Positions 1 to 7,446 of a stretch of 21,367 nucleotides of DNA are shown piece after piece (positions within the stretch are counted from its first letter, which is position 1; each line of letters starts with the position of its first letter). The DNA lies in assembly GCA_037384645.1 (NCBI GenBank), contig JARRNT010000038.1, forward strand, positions 1 to 21,367. The letters are read 5' to 3'. The notes beneath the pieces were generated by a model, which saw only the letters and a program-made list of their open reading frames with translations, did no database searches and had not been told where the DNA came from. The translations under genes were made by a program, and so were the position numbers. The DNA comes from RI-92 sp037384645. GTDB taxonomy: Bacteria > Pseudomonadota > Gammaproteobacteria > UBA6429 > Thiohalophilaceae.

Positions 1-359
1 CCCGTGCCAGGCGGACTGAAATCAAATACCTGTTAGGGGTATAAACAATCATCCCGGCAGAAGGCCCCAGCCCCTGCAAATCACAACACAAACACATAAG
101 TGCCGAACCCGCAGCAACTAAGAACTTCTTGCCGGCGTAGCGTCTTACTCGCTGATAACCAGCCTGGCAAAACAAACGACCGTGTCAGGCCGACGTGCTA
201 CTGCAAGCAAAACCAGCTAGGGATGAGGACTGCCACCTGAAACGCCCTGTCGCTGCGAGTCGCACAATGGGTGCCGCAGCAACAGCAACTATTGCCGGCA
301 TGCATATCGTGTCTTGTTCGGAGAATAACCTGAGCGGAGAAAGACAAAGAATGAGAAGA
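1..359. other. Stretch without a recognisable gene
   Basis: I see no coding region, RNA gene or repeat here. The only short open frames near its right edge (195-401 plus, 289-471 minus) run through the tRNA and translate it, so they are artefacts. Read on the minus strand, the 20-25 bases after the tRNA CCA end are pyrimidine-rich, which suits a 3' trailer, but there is no clear hairpin plus T-run terminator. I looked for a second copy of the tRNA 3' end that could mark an integration site and found none. Confidence 0.6.
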
Positions 360-435
360 TGGTGGGTCGTGAAGGATTCGAACCTTCGACCAATTGGTTA
401 AAAGCCAACTGCTCTACCGACTGAGCTAACGACCC
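360..435 (-). tRNA. tRNA-Lys, anticodon UUU
   Basis: The reverse complement folds as a 76-nt tRNA. The acceptor arm pairs GGGTCGT (429-435) with ACGACCC (364-370), with discriminator A at 363 and an encoded CCA at 360-362. The D-loop (AGCTCAGTCGGTAGAGC), the T-arm (GGTTCGAATCC) and a 7-base anticodon loop CTTTTAA are all present. The loop gives anticodon TTT, hence lysine, reading AAA and AAG. A tRNA-Lys just beyond queC is also known in Pseudomonas genomes, so this gene probably belongs to the conserved backbone, with the YeeE gene inserted between them. Confidence 0.97.
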
Positions 436-455
436 AGATGTTCTTCTTGCAGAGG

Positions 456-484
456 ATTTACCCGACAGCACCGCGGCTTGTCAG
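456..484 (-). promoter_or_regulatory. Candidate promoter of tRNA-Lys
   Basis: On the minus strand CTGACA (479-484) is separated by 17 bp from GTAAAT (456-461), and the tRNA starts about 20 bases after the -10 element. The -35 matches the sigma-70 consensus in five of six positions and the -10 only in three. It lies downstream of the YeeE gene and its hairpin, so the tRNA could be transcribed on its own. This is inference from spacing and hexamers only. Confidence 0.35.
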
Positions 485-505
485 GAAAGCGCGCATTTTA
501 CCGGA

Positions 506-532
506 CTCACCGGGATTGGCAACCCCGGTGAG
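506..532 (-). terminator. Hairpin after the YeeE-family gene, possible terminator
   Basis: CTCACCGGG (506-514) pairs perfectly with CCCGGTGAG (524-532), a 9-bp GC-rich stem with a 9-nt loop, starting 11 bases after the transporter stop codon. In the minus-strand transcript the bases after the stem are not U-rich. It may therefore be a weak terminator or a 3'-end stabilising hairpin that separates the transporter transcript from the tRNA. Confidence 0.45.
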
Positions 533-543
533 CCGATTTGTTA

Positions 544-1824
544 TTACACGGCCTCCAGCTGACGCAGGCCAGAAGGCAGCAGTTTCATATCGACCAGGGA
601 GGTAGTCAGGGCCTTGAGGAAGGTCGCCTCCTTCTCGTAGACCAGCTTGTAGTACTGGATCTTCATGGTCAGGGCACTGCCAAACACGATGCTGAGAAAC
701 ACCATGAACGAGCCCAGGGCCATGGTCGAAATACCGGTGATACCCTGGCCGATGGTACAACCCAGCCCGAGTACGCCACCGAAGCCCATCAGGATGCCGC
801 CGATGATGTGGGTGATGAAGTCTTTGAATGAAGCAAACCACTCGATACGGAAGCTGCGGCTGAACAACGCCCACAGGAAGGAACCCAGCAGTACGCCGAA
901 TACCGATACCACACCGAAGGTCAGAAAGTTGGTTTTGGCGCCCTGGATGGCGTAACCGAAGACCTGGCCGAGGGGACTGACAAACGTAAACGACTGCGGC
1001 AACAGGTTGGTACCGCCGTTCTTGGGTTTACCGACGGCACTGTTCATATTGAAATCCCAGTTGTTGTAGAATTGGGTCAGGCTCTGGTGACTGCCACTAT
1101 CGCTATTTAACAGGATGTTGGAAGTCACATACCAGGCAGCAATGACAGCAACGCCAATCACGATACCGGCAAACACATTATCGAAGTTCTTGCGGAAATC
1201 CACCGAGCGGAACAGGATATACAGGGACACGATACCAATGATGGACCCCAGAATCAGGCGCATGGTCATGGGCGCAACGCCGACGCTATTACCCACGATA
1301 CTGCCCAGGTCCTGGTTGCCCTTGAGCGAAACCGAGGCCTTGCCCAGCCAGGGCGCAAAGTAAGACTGGTACCAGGTGCTTGGCAGTTCCTTAAAAGGAT
1401 CAACCATATAATAAGCCACGATGGCGATCATCAGGAACACGAACAGGGACTTGATATTGCCACCACCTATCCGAATCAGGGTCTTGTTGGCGCAACCACT
1501 GCCCAGCGTCATGCCGACACCGAACAGGAAACCGCCCAGAATATAGCGCCCCCATTGGAACTGGCCGCCACGATATGGCGGCAGGGTTGTACTGCTCAAA
1601 TGCACCAGACCCGACACCTCGAGGACCATGACCCCGATCAGGGCGACGGTAGCGGCCAGGATCCAGGCCCGGAAGCGTCCGGAATCACCCATGTTCACCA
1701 AATCCGAGACCGCCCCCATGGTACAAAAATTGGTCTTGTTTACGACCATACCCAGGATCACTGAGATCGCAAAGGTCGACCACAAGAACGCCGACTGGGC
1801 ATGAAAAAAATTAGCAAAAGTCAT
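544..1824 (-). CDS. YeeE/YedE family sulfur-compound transporter
   Basis: This is a polytopic inner-membrane protein of 426 residues. The YeeE/YedE family (TsuA-like) is known to import thiosulfate or related sulfur species through conserved cysteines in the membrane core. The protein is an internal duplication. Repeat one has KTNFCTMG (C34) and, later, GSGC (C111). Repeat two has KTNFLTFG and GLGC (C356). At least eight hydrophobic segments are visible. I start it at ATG 1824 because GAGGTG lies five bases upstream; a TTG five codons earlier would place that sequence inside the gene. It has its own promoter (1888-1917) after queC and does not look like part of the tol/que operon. The position in repeat two that matches C34 is Leu301, so one expected cysteine is missing. 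The family is clear; the substrate is inferred. Confidence 0.88.
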   Translation of the reverse strand: MTFANFFHAQSAFLWSTFAISVILGMVVNKTNFCTMGAVSDLVNMGDSGRFRAWILAATVALIGVMVLEVSGLVHLSSTTLPPYRGGQFQWGRYILGGFLFGVGMTLGSGCANKTLIRIGGGNIKSLFVFLMIAIVAYYMVDPFKELPSTWYQSYFAPWLGKASVSLKGNQDLGSIVGNSVGVAPMTMRLILGSIIGIVSLYILFRSVDFRKNFDNVFAGIVIGVAVIAAWYVTSNILLNSDSGSHQSLTQFYNNWDFNMNSAVGKPKNGGTNLLPQSFTFVSPLGQVFGYAIQGAKTNFLTFGVVSVFGVLLGSFLWALFSRSFRIEWFASFKDFITHIIGGILMGFGGVLGLGCTIGQGITGISTMALGSFMVFLSIVFGSALTMKIQYYKLVYEKEATFLKALTTSLVDMKLLPSGLRQLEAV

Positions 1825-1887
1825 CCTCTCACCTCTCAAGCTCTTGATTTTATAGATATTTTAGTCGCGCAGACTGAATAGCTGCCA

Positions 1888-1917
1888 ATTATAGCCTGAA
1901 CTGTGTTCAGCTGTCAG
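1888..1917 (-). promoter_or_regulatory. Sigma-70-type promoter of the YeeE-family gene
   Basis: On the minus strand CTGACA (1912-1917) and a perfect TATAAT (1888-1893) are 18 bp apart. A start near 1880 would leave a leader of about 55 bases before ATG 1824. It is the best sigma-70 match I found in the window. The spacer is almost filled by a palindrome (separate entry), so the promoter is probably regulated. Confidence 0.7.
1896..1910. promoter_or_regulatory. Perfect palindrome CTGAAC-N3-GTTCAG, candidate operator
   Basis: Six-base arms around a three-base centre lie wholly between the -35 and -10 of the transporter promoter. A dimeric repressor bound here would block RNA polymerase; some activators also act from the spacer. 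I do not recognise the motif as the site of a particular regulator. A hairpin role at the end of the queC message is possible but there is no T-run. Confidence 0.5.
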
Positions 1918-1935
1918 CGTGCAAAATACAGGGTT

Positions 1936-2613
1936 TTATTGATAACGGGTCGGGTCTGGCACGTCAGCTTGAAGAAACCCTTCCCGCCGCAGGCGACAGG
2001 CGTCACAGCGACCACAGGCGGCGCCTGCCGGGGATGGGTCGTAACAGGATACTGTCAGGCTGTAATCCACCCCCAGGCTGATGCCCCGCTGAATGATTTG
2101 CGCCTTGCTCAGGTGGATCAGCGGCGCGCGGATGGCAAAGTGATGCCCCTCAACCCCGGCTCGCGTTGCCAGGTTAGCAAGCCGCTCAAAGGCATGGATG
2201 TACTCAGGTCGGCAATCCGGGTAGCCCGAATAATCCACGGCATTGACCCCGATGAAGATATCCAAGGCGCCCAGCACTTCTGCCCAGCCCAGCGCCAGCG
2301 ACAAAAACACCGTATTACGCGCCGGCACATACGTCACGGGTATCCCGTCACTGGCACCCTCGGGCACGGCGATGCTGGTATCGGTCAGGGCCGAGCCGCC
2401 GATTTCATTGAGATTCAGGGTTACCCGTTTATGCGAGGTAATCCCCGCCTGGGCCACCACCCGGCTCGCGGCCTCCAGTTCACAGCGATGCCGCTGACCG
2501 TAATCAAAACTGATGGCGTGGCAGGCATAGCCTGCCTGCCGGGCAATGGCCAGGGTCGTGGCCGAATCCAGGCCACCCGAGACGAGTACAACTGCCTTTT
2601 TGTCTTGCATCAT
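1936..2613 (-). CDS. queC: 7-cyano-7-deazaguanine synthase
   Basis: QueC converts 7-carboxy-7-deazaguanine to preQ0 using ATP and ammonia, the step after QueE in queuosine synthesis for tRNA. The 225-residue protein has the N-terminal PP-loop SGGLDS (12-17), the FDYGQRH segment (36-42), the VPARN motif (96-100), and the C-terminal zinc cysteines C190, C200, C203 and C206. Length and motifs are normal for the family. AGGGG sits six bases before ATG 2613 and overlaps the end of queE, so the two are likely co-translated. A second ATG follows directly; either may be used. It is the last gene of the yebC-to-queC block. Confidence 0.97.
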   Translation of the reverse strand: MMQDKKAVVLVSGGLDSATTLAIARQAGYACHAISFDYGQRHRCELEAASRVVAQAGITSHKRVTLNLNEIGGSALTDTSIAVPEGASDGIPVTYVPARNTVFLSLALGWAEVLGALDIFIGVNAVDYSGYPDCRPEYIHAFERLANLATRAGVEGHHFAIRAPLIHLSKAQIIQRGISLGVDYSLTVSCYDPSPAGAACGRCDACRLRREGFLQADVPDPTRYQ

Positions 2614-2621
2614 GAAATCCC

Positions 2622-3293
2622 CTAACGGCCGGGCTCATCTCCCCAGATAAGCTTATGCAGCTGTATTTGCACGCGAACAGGTAATTGATCCGTCAGTACC
2701 CACTGCGCCAGATCGTGCAAAGCCAGCTGGCCATGGCTGGGTGAAAACAATACCTCACAGCGCTTAGCCAGGCCAAACTCTGACAGCCGGGCAACTGCCC
2801 AGTCATAGTCATGCCGATCACACAGTACGAATTTGACCTGGTCGTGGGCCGTTAGCAAAGGAATATTCTCATAACGATTACGGGACTCTTCGCCCGAGCC
2901 AGGTGTTTTGAGATCCATCACCCTGACCACGCGGCTATCAACACCGGCAATATCCATCGCCCCGCTGGTTTCCAGCGAGACCTGATAACCCTGGTCAGAC
3001 AAAACTTTCAGGAAATCATAACAGGCCTTCTGGGCCAGCGGCTCCCCCCCGGTCACGGTGATATAGGCTGTTGCATACTTCGCCACTTCATCGAGGATGG
3101 CGTCGAATGTCCACCATTCGCCACCACTGAACGCATAACTGGTATCGCAGTAAACACAGCGCAAGGGGCAACCGGTAAGGCGAATAAAGACCGTGGGATA
3201 GCCGGTCGTGCGGGATTCGCCCTGCAGGGAATAAAAGATCTCCGTCAGACGCAGCCGCTGGCTGGTCGTCGGGGAGGTAATAGCTTCAGACAT
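2622..3293 (-). CDS. queE: 7-carboxy-7-deazaguanine synthase, radical SAM enzyme
   Basis: QueE rearranges 6-carboxy-tetrahydropterin into the 7-deazaguanine ring. The 223-residue protein carries the iron-sulfur cluster motif C42-x3-C46-x2-C49 in GCPLRCVYC, the SLQGES segment near residue 22 and the TVTGGEP segment that contacts SAM. I start it at ATG 3293, which has GAGG five bases upstream; a TTG one codon earlier is less likely. It lies 31 bp after cpoB and 8 bp before queC. In some bacteria QueE also affects cell division, but nothing here points to that. Confidence 0.96.
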   Translation of the reverse strand: MSEAITSPTTSQRLRLTEIFYSLQGESRTTGYPTVFIRLTGCPLRCVYCDTSYAFSGGEWWTFDAILDEVAKYATAYITVTGGEPLAQKACYDFLKVLSDQGYQVSLETSGAMDIAGVDSRVVRVMDLKTPGSGEESRNRYENIPLLTAHDQVKFVLCDRHDYDWAVARLSEFGLAKRCEVLFSPSHGQLALHDLAQWVLTDQLPVRVQIQLHKLIWGDEPGR

Positions 3294-3324
3294 CAAGTCC
3301 TCGTCTGACTTGCAGGCCTGGTAC

Positions 3325-4266
3325 TCATTGATTGTGCCGGATCTTCCGCAGCAGATTTTGTGCCTGTCCGGCTTCGGTCGTACCCGGGTATGACTTGATC
3401 AGCTCATTAAGGATGGTGATGGCATCCTTGTTATTGTTGAGTTCATACTGGCTGTAACCGATTTTCAGCATGGCCTCGGCCAGTTTCGGGCTGTTCGGAT
3501 AATTATCGATGAGTTTCTGGTAATCGGAAATGGCCTGTTTGAATTTACGCTGGGCGTATTCGGCCTCGGCGATCCAGTACTGCGCGATATGCGCATAACG
3601 GCCCTTGGGATATTTGGCGATAAAAGCGCGAAATTCCTTAACTGCCTGGCTATAACGTAAATCACGCAGGGTATCGAATGCCTTCTGGTAGGCCTGTTGT
3701 TCGCCCGCGGCATCGACAGGCGCTGCACTGCTGTTGCCGGCAACAGGCGTTGGGGCTTTAGCTTTGGATCCCGCTCCTGAGCCTGCAGCTGCAACAGTGG
3801 ATGAAACCGCAGCAGGCGCAGCGGCGTTTCCTGTGCCAGCGCCCGGGGCTGCGGCAGTACCCGAACCATTGCGTTCCAGCCTGGTCAATCGCCGATCGAT
3901 ATCAACGTACAGATCACGCTGGCGTTGCTTGAGTTCTTCCAGCTGATGGTTCTGCACCTGCAACTGCCCCCGCAAGGATTCAACCTCGCCCTGCAAGGTA
4001 TCCATGCGGGACAACATGTCCTGCAGACTCTGGCTATTCAGGATACGTTCCAGACGGGTCACGCGTTGTTGCAGTGTCATCGACTGGGTATTAAAGGTTC
4101 CGCTATTACTCGTATTACTATTCTGTGTTGCCGATGTCGCAGGCGGTGGTGAACTCTCACTGCCTGCGTCACCCGTGGGTCGCAACTGAATATCACCCGC
4201 CATTGCAAGCTGCCCGATAGACAGGGCACCGCTCACAACACTGACAAACAGAATGTTTTTTATCAT
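3325..4266 (-). CDS. cpoB: Cell division coordinator CpoB (YbgF), periplasmic TPR protein
   Basis: CpoB binds TolA and couples Tol-Pal outer-membrane constriction to peptidoglycan synthesis. The 313-residue protein has a signal peptide with likely cleavage after AMA (residue 23). A Ser/Thr/Asn-rich stretch follows, then a coiled coil at about 62-115 that forms the trimer in the family, a low-complexity Ala/Gly/Pro linker at about 135-190, and three TPR repeats to the end, with the usual YPKGRYAHIAQYW and YPNSPKLAEAMLKIGY elements. The linker makes it longer than the Escherichia coli protein (about 263). It starts three bases after pal with no strong ribosome site, which suggests coupling. Confidence 0.94.
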   Translation of the reverse strand: MIKNILFVSVVSGALSIGQLAMAGDIQLRPTGDAGSESSPPPATSATQNSNTSNSGTFNTQSMTLQQRVTRLERILNSQSLQDMLSRMDTLQGEVESLRGQLQVQNHQLEELKQRQRDLYVDIDRRLTRLERNGSGTAAAPGAGTGNAAAPAAVSSTVAAAGSGAGSKAKAPTPVAGNSSAAPVDAAGEQQAYQKAFDTLRDLRYSQAVKEFRAFIAKYPKGRYAHIAQYWIAEAEYAQRKFKQAISDYQKLIDNYPNSPKLAEAMLKIGYSQYELNNNKDAITILNELIKSYPGTTEAGQAQNLLRKIRHNQ

Positions 4267-4269
4267 TTT

Positions 4270-4800
4270 TTAGTGACCATTTGGATAAACAATATCAACA
4301 CGACGGTTCTTGCTCCAGGCAGCTTCGTTATGGCCCAGCGCGACTGGATGTTCTTTGCCGAAGCTTACCACCTGGATCTGGGATTGTGCTACACCCTGTA
4401 ATTGCATCAACTGGCTTACCGCCTTGGCGCGACGTTCACCCAGCGCAATATTGTATTCTGCCGTACCACGTTCGTCCGTATTACCTTGCAGAACCACTTT
4501 GACGTTCGGATGCGTCACCAGGTATTTTGCATGAGCAATCACGATCGGGCGGTCATCGGGAAGAATCTCGGAACTGTCGAAATTAAAATAAACGGTGGTC
4601 TTGGATAACGGATTATCAGGGTTATCAAACGGACTACCCTGGAAGCCGCCCTGTTGTTGAGCCGCCCCGGTGGCTTGCTGCTGCCCTGACTGAGCCTGGC
4701 CTTGCTGTGCTGCCGTACCGCCCTGTTTGGTCGTAGACGCACAGGCACTCAGCATCAATGCGAACACACCCAATAATAAGACCTTGTTTCCGTGAATCAT
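4270..4800 (-). CDS. pal: Peptidoglycan-associated lipoprotein Pal
   Basis: Pal is the outer-membrane lipoprotein that binds diaminopimelate in peptidoglycan and is recruited by TolB. The protein has 176 residues. The lipobox LSAC gives lipidated Cys20, a Gln/Gly/Ala-rich tether covers about 22-55, and an OmpA-like domain fills the rest, with VYFNFDSS, GNTDERGT, YNIALGERRA and SKNRRVDI. I choose ATG 4800 because AGGAG is eight bases upstream and because it puts the signal peptide at the N-terminus. The open frame extends to 4851 but that would add 17 residues before the signal peptide and overlap tolB. Confidence 0.97.
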   Translation of the reverse strand: MIHGNKVLLLGVFALMLSACASTTKQGGTAAQQGQAQSGQQQATGAAQQQGGFQGSPFDNPDNPLSKTTVYFNFDSSEILPDDRPIVIAHAKYLVTHPNVKVVLQGNTDERGTAEYNIALGERRAKAVSQLMQLQGVAQSQIQVVSFGKEHPVALGHNEAAWSKNRRVDIVYPNGH

Positions 4801-4823
4801 CTGATAGCTCCTGGATTGTAATG

Positions 4824-6146
4824 TTATTGATCGTGTAAATACGGTGACCACGCCGGTTGGCGAACCGAACCCCTGGTAAATCGTAACAACTGCCTGGCAC
4901 GTCCGTCCGACGAGACAATGGCGAGCACGCCCTTGCCATTTCTGTGTGTTGAATAAATTATCATACTCCCATTGGGCGCATAACTGGGTGAATCGTCAAG
5001 ATTGCCGTTTGACAGCAAGGTCATCTGCCCGGATGCCAGATCCATCACCGCGACGCGATAACGTCCGCCGGTTTCATTAACCATGGCCACTGACTTGCCA
5101 TCGGGCGACACATCAGCGCGCAGGTTTTGATCGCCATCGAAGGTAATTCGCCGGGGCGAACCCTGCGGGCCGTCCGGACCGACTGCGACCTCGTAAAGCT
5201 GGGGTTTGCCGCCACGGTCAGAGGTAAAAATCAGGTTACGACCATCCGGCGTCCAGGTCGGCTCAACATCAATGGCGTAATTATGCGTAATCCGGTGCAA
5301 CTGATGCGAGGCAAGATCCATGATGTAGATCTCGGCATTGCCATCCTTGGACAGGGACATGGCCATGCGTTTGCCATCCGGTGACCACGCCGGTGACAAA
5401 TTCGAACCGTCAAAGTGGGTCAGTTGCTGGACGTGCATGGTATAGATGTTCTGGATGTATATCTGCGGCCGCCCGGAGATATATGAGACATAAGCCAGTT
5501 TCTGTGCATCCGGTGACCAGACCGGACGCAGGATCGGCATGGAAGACTTCAACAGGATCTGCTCGTTGTAACCGTCCGAGTCAGAGATTGCCAGCTGGTA
5601 AGCCCGCTGACCCTTGTTGTTTTTGACCACGGTGACATAAGCCAGATAGGTGTCAAATGCACCACGAATGCCGGTAATCGCCTGAAAGACCAGGTCACTG
5701 ATGTGGTGGGCGAGTCGGCGCATGGATTTGCCGGGGACCTGGAAACTCTGGCCGATCATCTGTTTACCCTGATCGACGTCCATCAGCTGAAACTGAACCT
5801 GGTATTTATTACTCGCCAGCATCTGAATCTTGCCCACGACCAGGTACTTCTGTTTCAGGTTACGCCAGGTCGCATAATTCACCTGGTTGCCTTCGTGCGG
5901 CGTCTCCGTCATGTTCTTTTCAGGCATGGGTGAAAAACGGCCACTACGACGCAGGTCGCCTGAAATCACATCGGTCATATGCATGGGTTCAGGATTCACG
6001 CCCTGGTACCCGAACGGGACAATGGCGATGGGCGTGGCATTATCCAGCCACAGGGTGACATCGATGGTCAGTCTCGCCTGGCTCGGCGTAATACAGGCCA
6101 GGTTGATTGCCAGCACCAGGACAGCAAAGTTGATTTTCTTCCACAT
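4824..6146 (-). CDS. tolB: Tol-Pal system periplasmic protein TolB
   Basis: TolB is the periplasmic shuttle between Pal and TolA. The 440-residue protein has a signal peptide with probable cleavage after PSQA (residue 24). An N-terminal alpha/beta domain contains PIAIVPFGYQG and SGDLRRSGRF. A C-terminal six-bladed propeller shows the repeated SPDG/SPDAQ blade ends (RPVWSPD, SPAWSPDG, EPTWTPDG, ADVSPDG, PSYAPNG, QPAWSPY). The start lies three bases after the tolA stop with no clear Shine-Dalgarno, so translation is probably coupled to tolA. Confidence 0.97.
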   Translation of the reverse strand: MWKKINFAVLVLAINLACITPSQARLTIDVTLWLDNATPIAIVPFGYQGVNPEPMHMTDVISGDLRRSGRFSPMPEKNMTETPHEGNQVNYATWRNLKQKYLVVGKIQMLASNKYQVQFQLMDVDQGKQMIGQSFQVPGKSMRRLAHHISDLVFQAITGIRGAFDTYLAYVTVVKNNKGQRAYQLAISDSDGYNEQILLKSSMPILRPVWSPDAQKLAYVSYISGRPQIYIQNIYTMHVQQLTHFDGSNLSPAWSPDGKRMAMSLSKDGNAEIYIMDLASHQLHRITHNYAIDVEPTWTPDGRNLIFTSDRGGKPQLYEVAVGPDGPQGSPRRITFDGDQNLRADVSPDGKSVAMVNETGGRYRVAVMDLASGQMTLLSNGNLDDSPSYAPNGSMIIYSTHRNGKGVLAIVSSDGRARQLLRFTRGSVRQPAWSPYLHDQ

Positions 6147-6149
6147 AAT

Positions 6150-6989
6150 TTACGATTTCTTGTCAGCTCGTACAGGTAATGTCAGGTTACGAAATTGATC
6201 GAATAGCCCGTCGCCCGCCGGTGGTACGGGCAGCGGCGAGGCCGCCTGTATTGCCGCTTTCACGGATTTATCATACACAGGATCGCCACTGCTTTTCGAT
6301 AATTCGATGTTAACCACGTCACCGGTTGGAATCAATGTAACCTCATATACGCAAACCAGCCCCTTATTGGTGGCGGGTGGCATGACCCAGTGCTGATAGA
6401 TCTTGTTTTCGATCAGGGTCATGTACTTGTCAATCTCGTCCTGCTTGGCCTTGAGCGCGGCGCGGCGCTGGGCCTCAATCTGCTGTTGTTGCTGCATCTG
6501 CTTGGCCTCGGCGGCCAGTTGCTGCTTGAAGGCCTTGTCATTCTGCGCCTGTATCTGGCGCTTGAGTTCCTGGCGGCGTTTACGCTCGGCCGCCTCTTGC
6601 TGCAACTTACGCTTGCGCTCGGCTGCCTTTTTCTGTTTGAGCAGTTCTGCCTTCTTTTTGGCAAGCGCAATACGCTGTTGTTCCTGTTTTTGCGCTGCCA
6701 GTCGCTTAGCCTGCAGGTCAGCCAGGCGTTTTTGTTCGGCCTTGCGTTGCTCGATCAGCTTCTGGCGGCGACGGCGCTCGCGTTCATCCTGCTCCTTGAA
6801 GGAACGCAACTCTTTCTGGACCTGCTTCTGGTCAACCGTCGTGACCTTGACCGTCGGTGCCTGCTTCGTGGTCGCCGCGCGTTCATCCGACTTGAAGTGG
6901 AACGTAACCACAAACAGCGCCAGAAAAAACAAATGCACCAAAATCGCGCCCACCGCATACCGCGGATGCTTTTTGACAAGTTCCAGCAT
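6150..6989 (-). CDS. tolA: Tol-Pal system protein TolA
   Basis: TolA spans the periplasm and transmits energy from TolQR to TolB-Pal. The 279-residue protein has one membrane helix (about 12-33). A very long Lys/Arg/Gln/Ala/Glu helix (about 50-190) includes a QQQQQ run. A globular domain III (about 195-279) contains MPPATNKG, VYEVTLIPTG and SSGDPVYDKSV. I start it at ATG 6989, which shares one base with the tolR stop (TGATG). It is much shorter than the Escherichia coli TolA (about 421) because of the helical domain. Domain III has a single cysteine (C213); the position where E. coli has its second one is Tyr-Asp here, so the disulfide is absent. Confidence 0.96.
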   Translation of the reverse strand: MLELVKKHPRYAVGAILVHLFFLALFVVTFHFKSDERAATTKQAPTVKVTTVDQKQVQKELRSFKEQDERERRRRQKLIEQRKAEQKRLADLQAKRLAAQKQEQQRIALAKKKAELLKQKKAAERKRKLQQEAAERKRRQELKRQIQAQNDKAFKQQLAAEAKQMQQQQQIEAQRRAALKAKQDEIDKYMTLIENKIYQHWVMPPATNKGLVCVYEVTLIPTGDVVNIELSKSSGDPVYDKSVKAAIQAASPLPVPPAGDGLFDQFRNLTLPVRADKKS

Positions 6990-7426
6990 CAATGGCTCCG
7001 GGTCGGTTTGGTCACCAGGCTGAAATTATTGATGCCGGCCTCATTCAGGGCGGACATGGCATTGATCACCTTGCCGTAATCGGCCTGTACATCCCCCTGG
7101 ATCAGGATTGGCAGATCCGGGTATTGCTTGCGCCTGGCCACGACGCGGGCAATCAGTACCTTGCTCGAGACCGGCTGTTTGGGCCTGGCGCCCAGATTGA
7201 CATACAGGCGGCCACTGGCATCGATAGAAACCACGATGGGAGGCTGTTTGCTCTTGGCGACCGGCTTCGCCCTGGCCTCGGGCAATTGTACCCGATAGCC
7301 TTCTGTCAACAGAGGCGCTGTAATCATGAAGATCGTCAATAGCACCAGCATGACGTCAATGTAGGGTACGACATTGATTTCAGCCATGCGTTTCTTCTGG
7401 TAGCGTTTGTTTGCGTATTGCGCCAT
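6989..7426 (-). CDS. tolR: Tol-Pal system protein TolR
   Basis: TolR is the ExbD-like partner of TolQ in the proton-driven motor. The 145-residue protein has a basic cytoplasmic N-terminus, one membrane helix (about 20-38) with the proton-carrying Asp24 in VPYIDVMLVLL, and a periplasmic domain ending in NFSLVTKP. The position of the aspartate matches E. coli Asp23. It starts 20 bp after tolQ and its TGA overlaps the tolA ATG by one base. Confidence 0.97.
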   Translation of the reverse strand: MAQYANKRYQKKRMAEINVVPYIDVMLVLLTIFMITAPLLTEGYRVQLPEARAKPVAKSKQPPIVVSIDASGRLYVNLGARPKQPVSSKVLIARVVARRKQYPDLPILIQGDVQADYGKVINAMSALNEAGINNFSLVTKPTRSH

Positions 7427-7446
7427 GTCGTTATCCCGCGGACAGA

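Noticed and set aside
360..435. tRNA-Lys as an integration site for a mobile element
   Set aside because: No integrase gene and no repeat of the tRNA 3' end were found in the window.
195..471. Short open frames 195-401 (plus) and 289-471 (minus)
   Set aside because: Both run through the tRNA-Lys and their protein-like parts (VKDSNLRP, SVEQLAFNQLVEGSNPS) are the well-known translations of tRNA sequence.
1825..1839. TTG start five codons upstream for the YeeE-family gene
   Set aside because: It would place the good ribosome site inside the coding sequence; ATG 1824 fits better.
1903..2625. 240-codon plus-strand open frame
   Set aside because: It is antisense to queC, whose PP-loop and zinc cysteines are intact, and the translated product has no recognisable features.
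3740..3860. Ala/Gly-rich low-complexity stretch in cpoB as a DNA repeat
   Set aside because: The codons vary and the stretch is a normal flexible linker between the coiled coil and the TPR domain.
6390..7079. Leucine-rich 229-codon plus-strand open frame
   Set aside because: It is the complement of the Lys/Gln/Ala-rich tolA helix; the leucine richness comes from antisense CTT/CTG codons.
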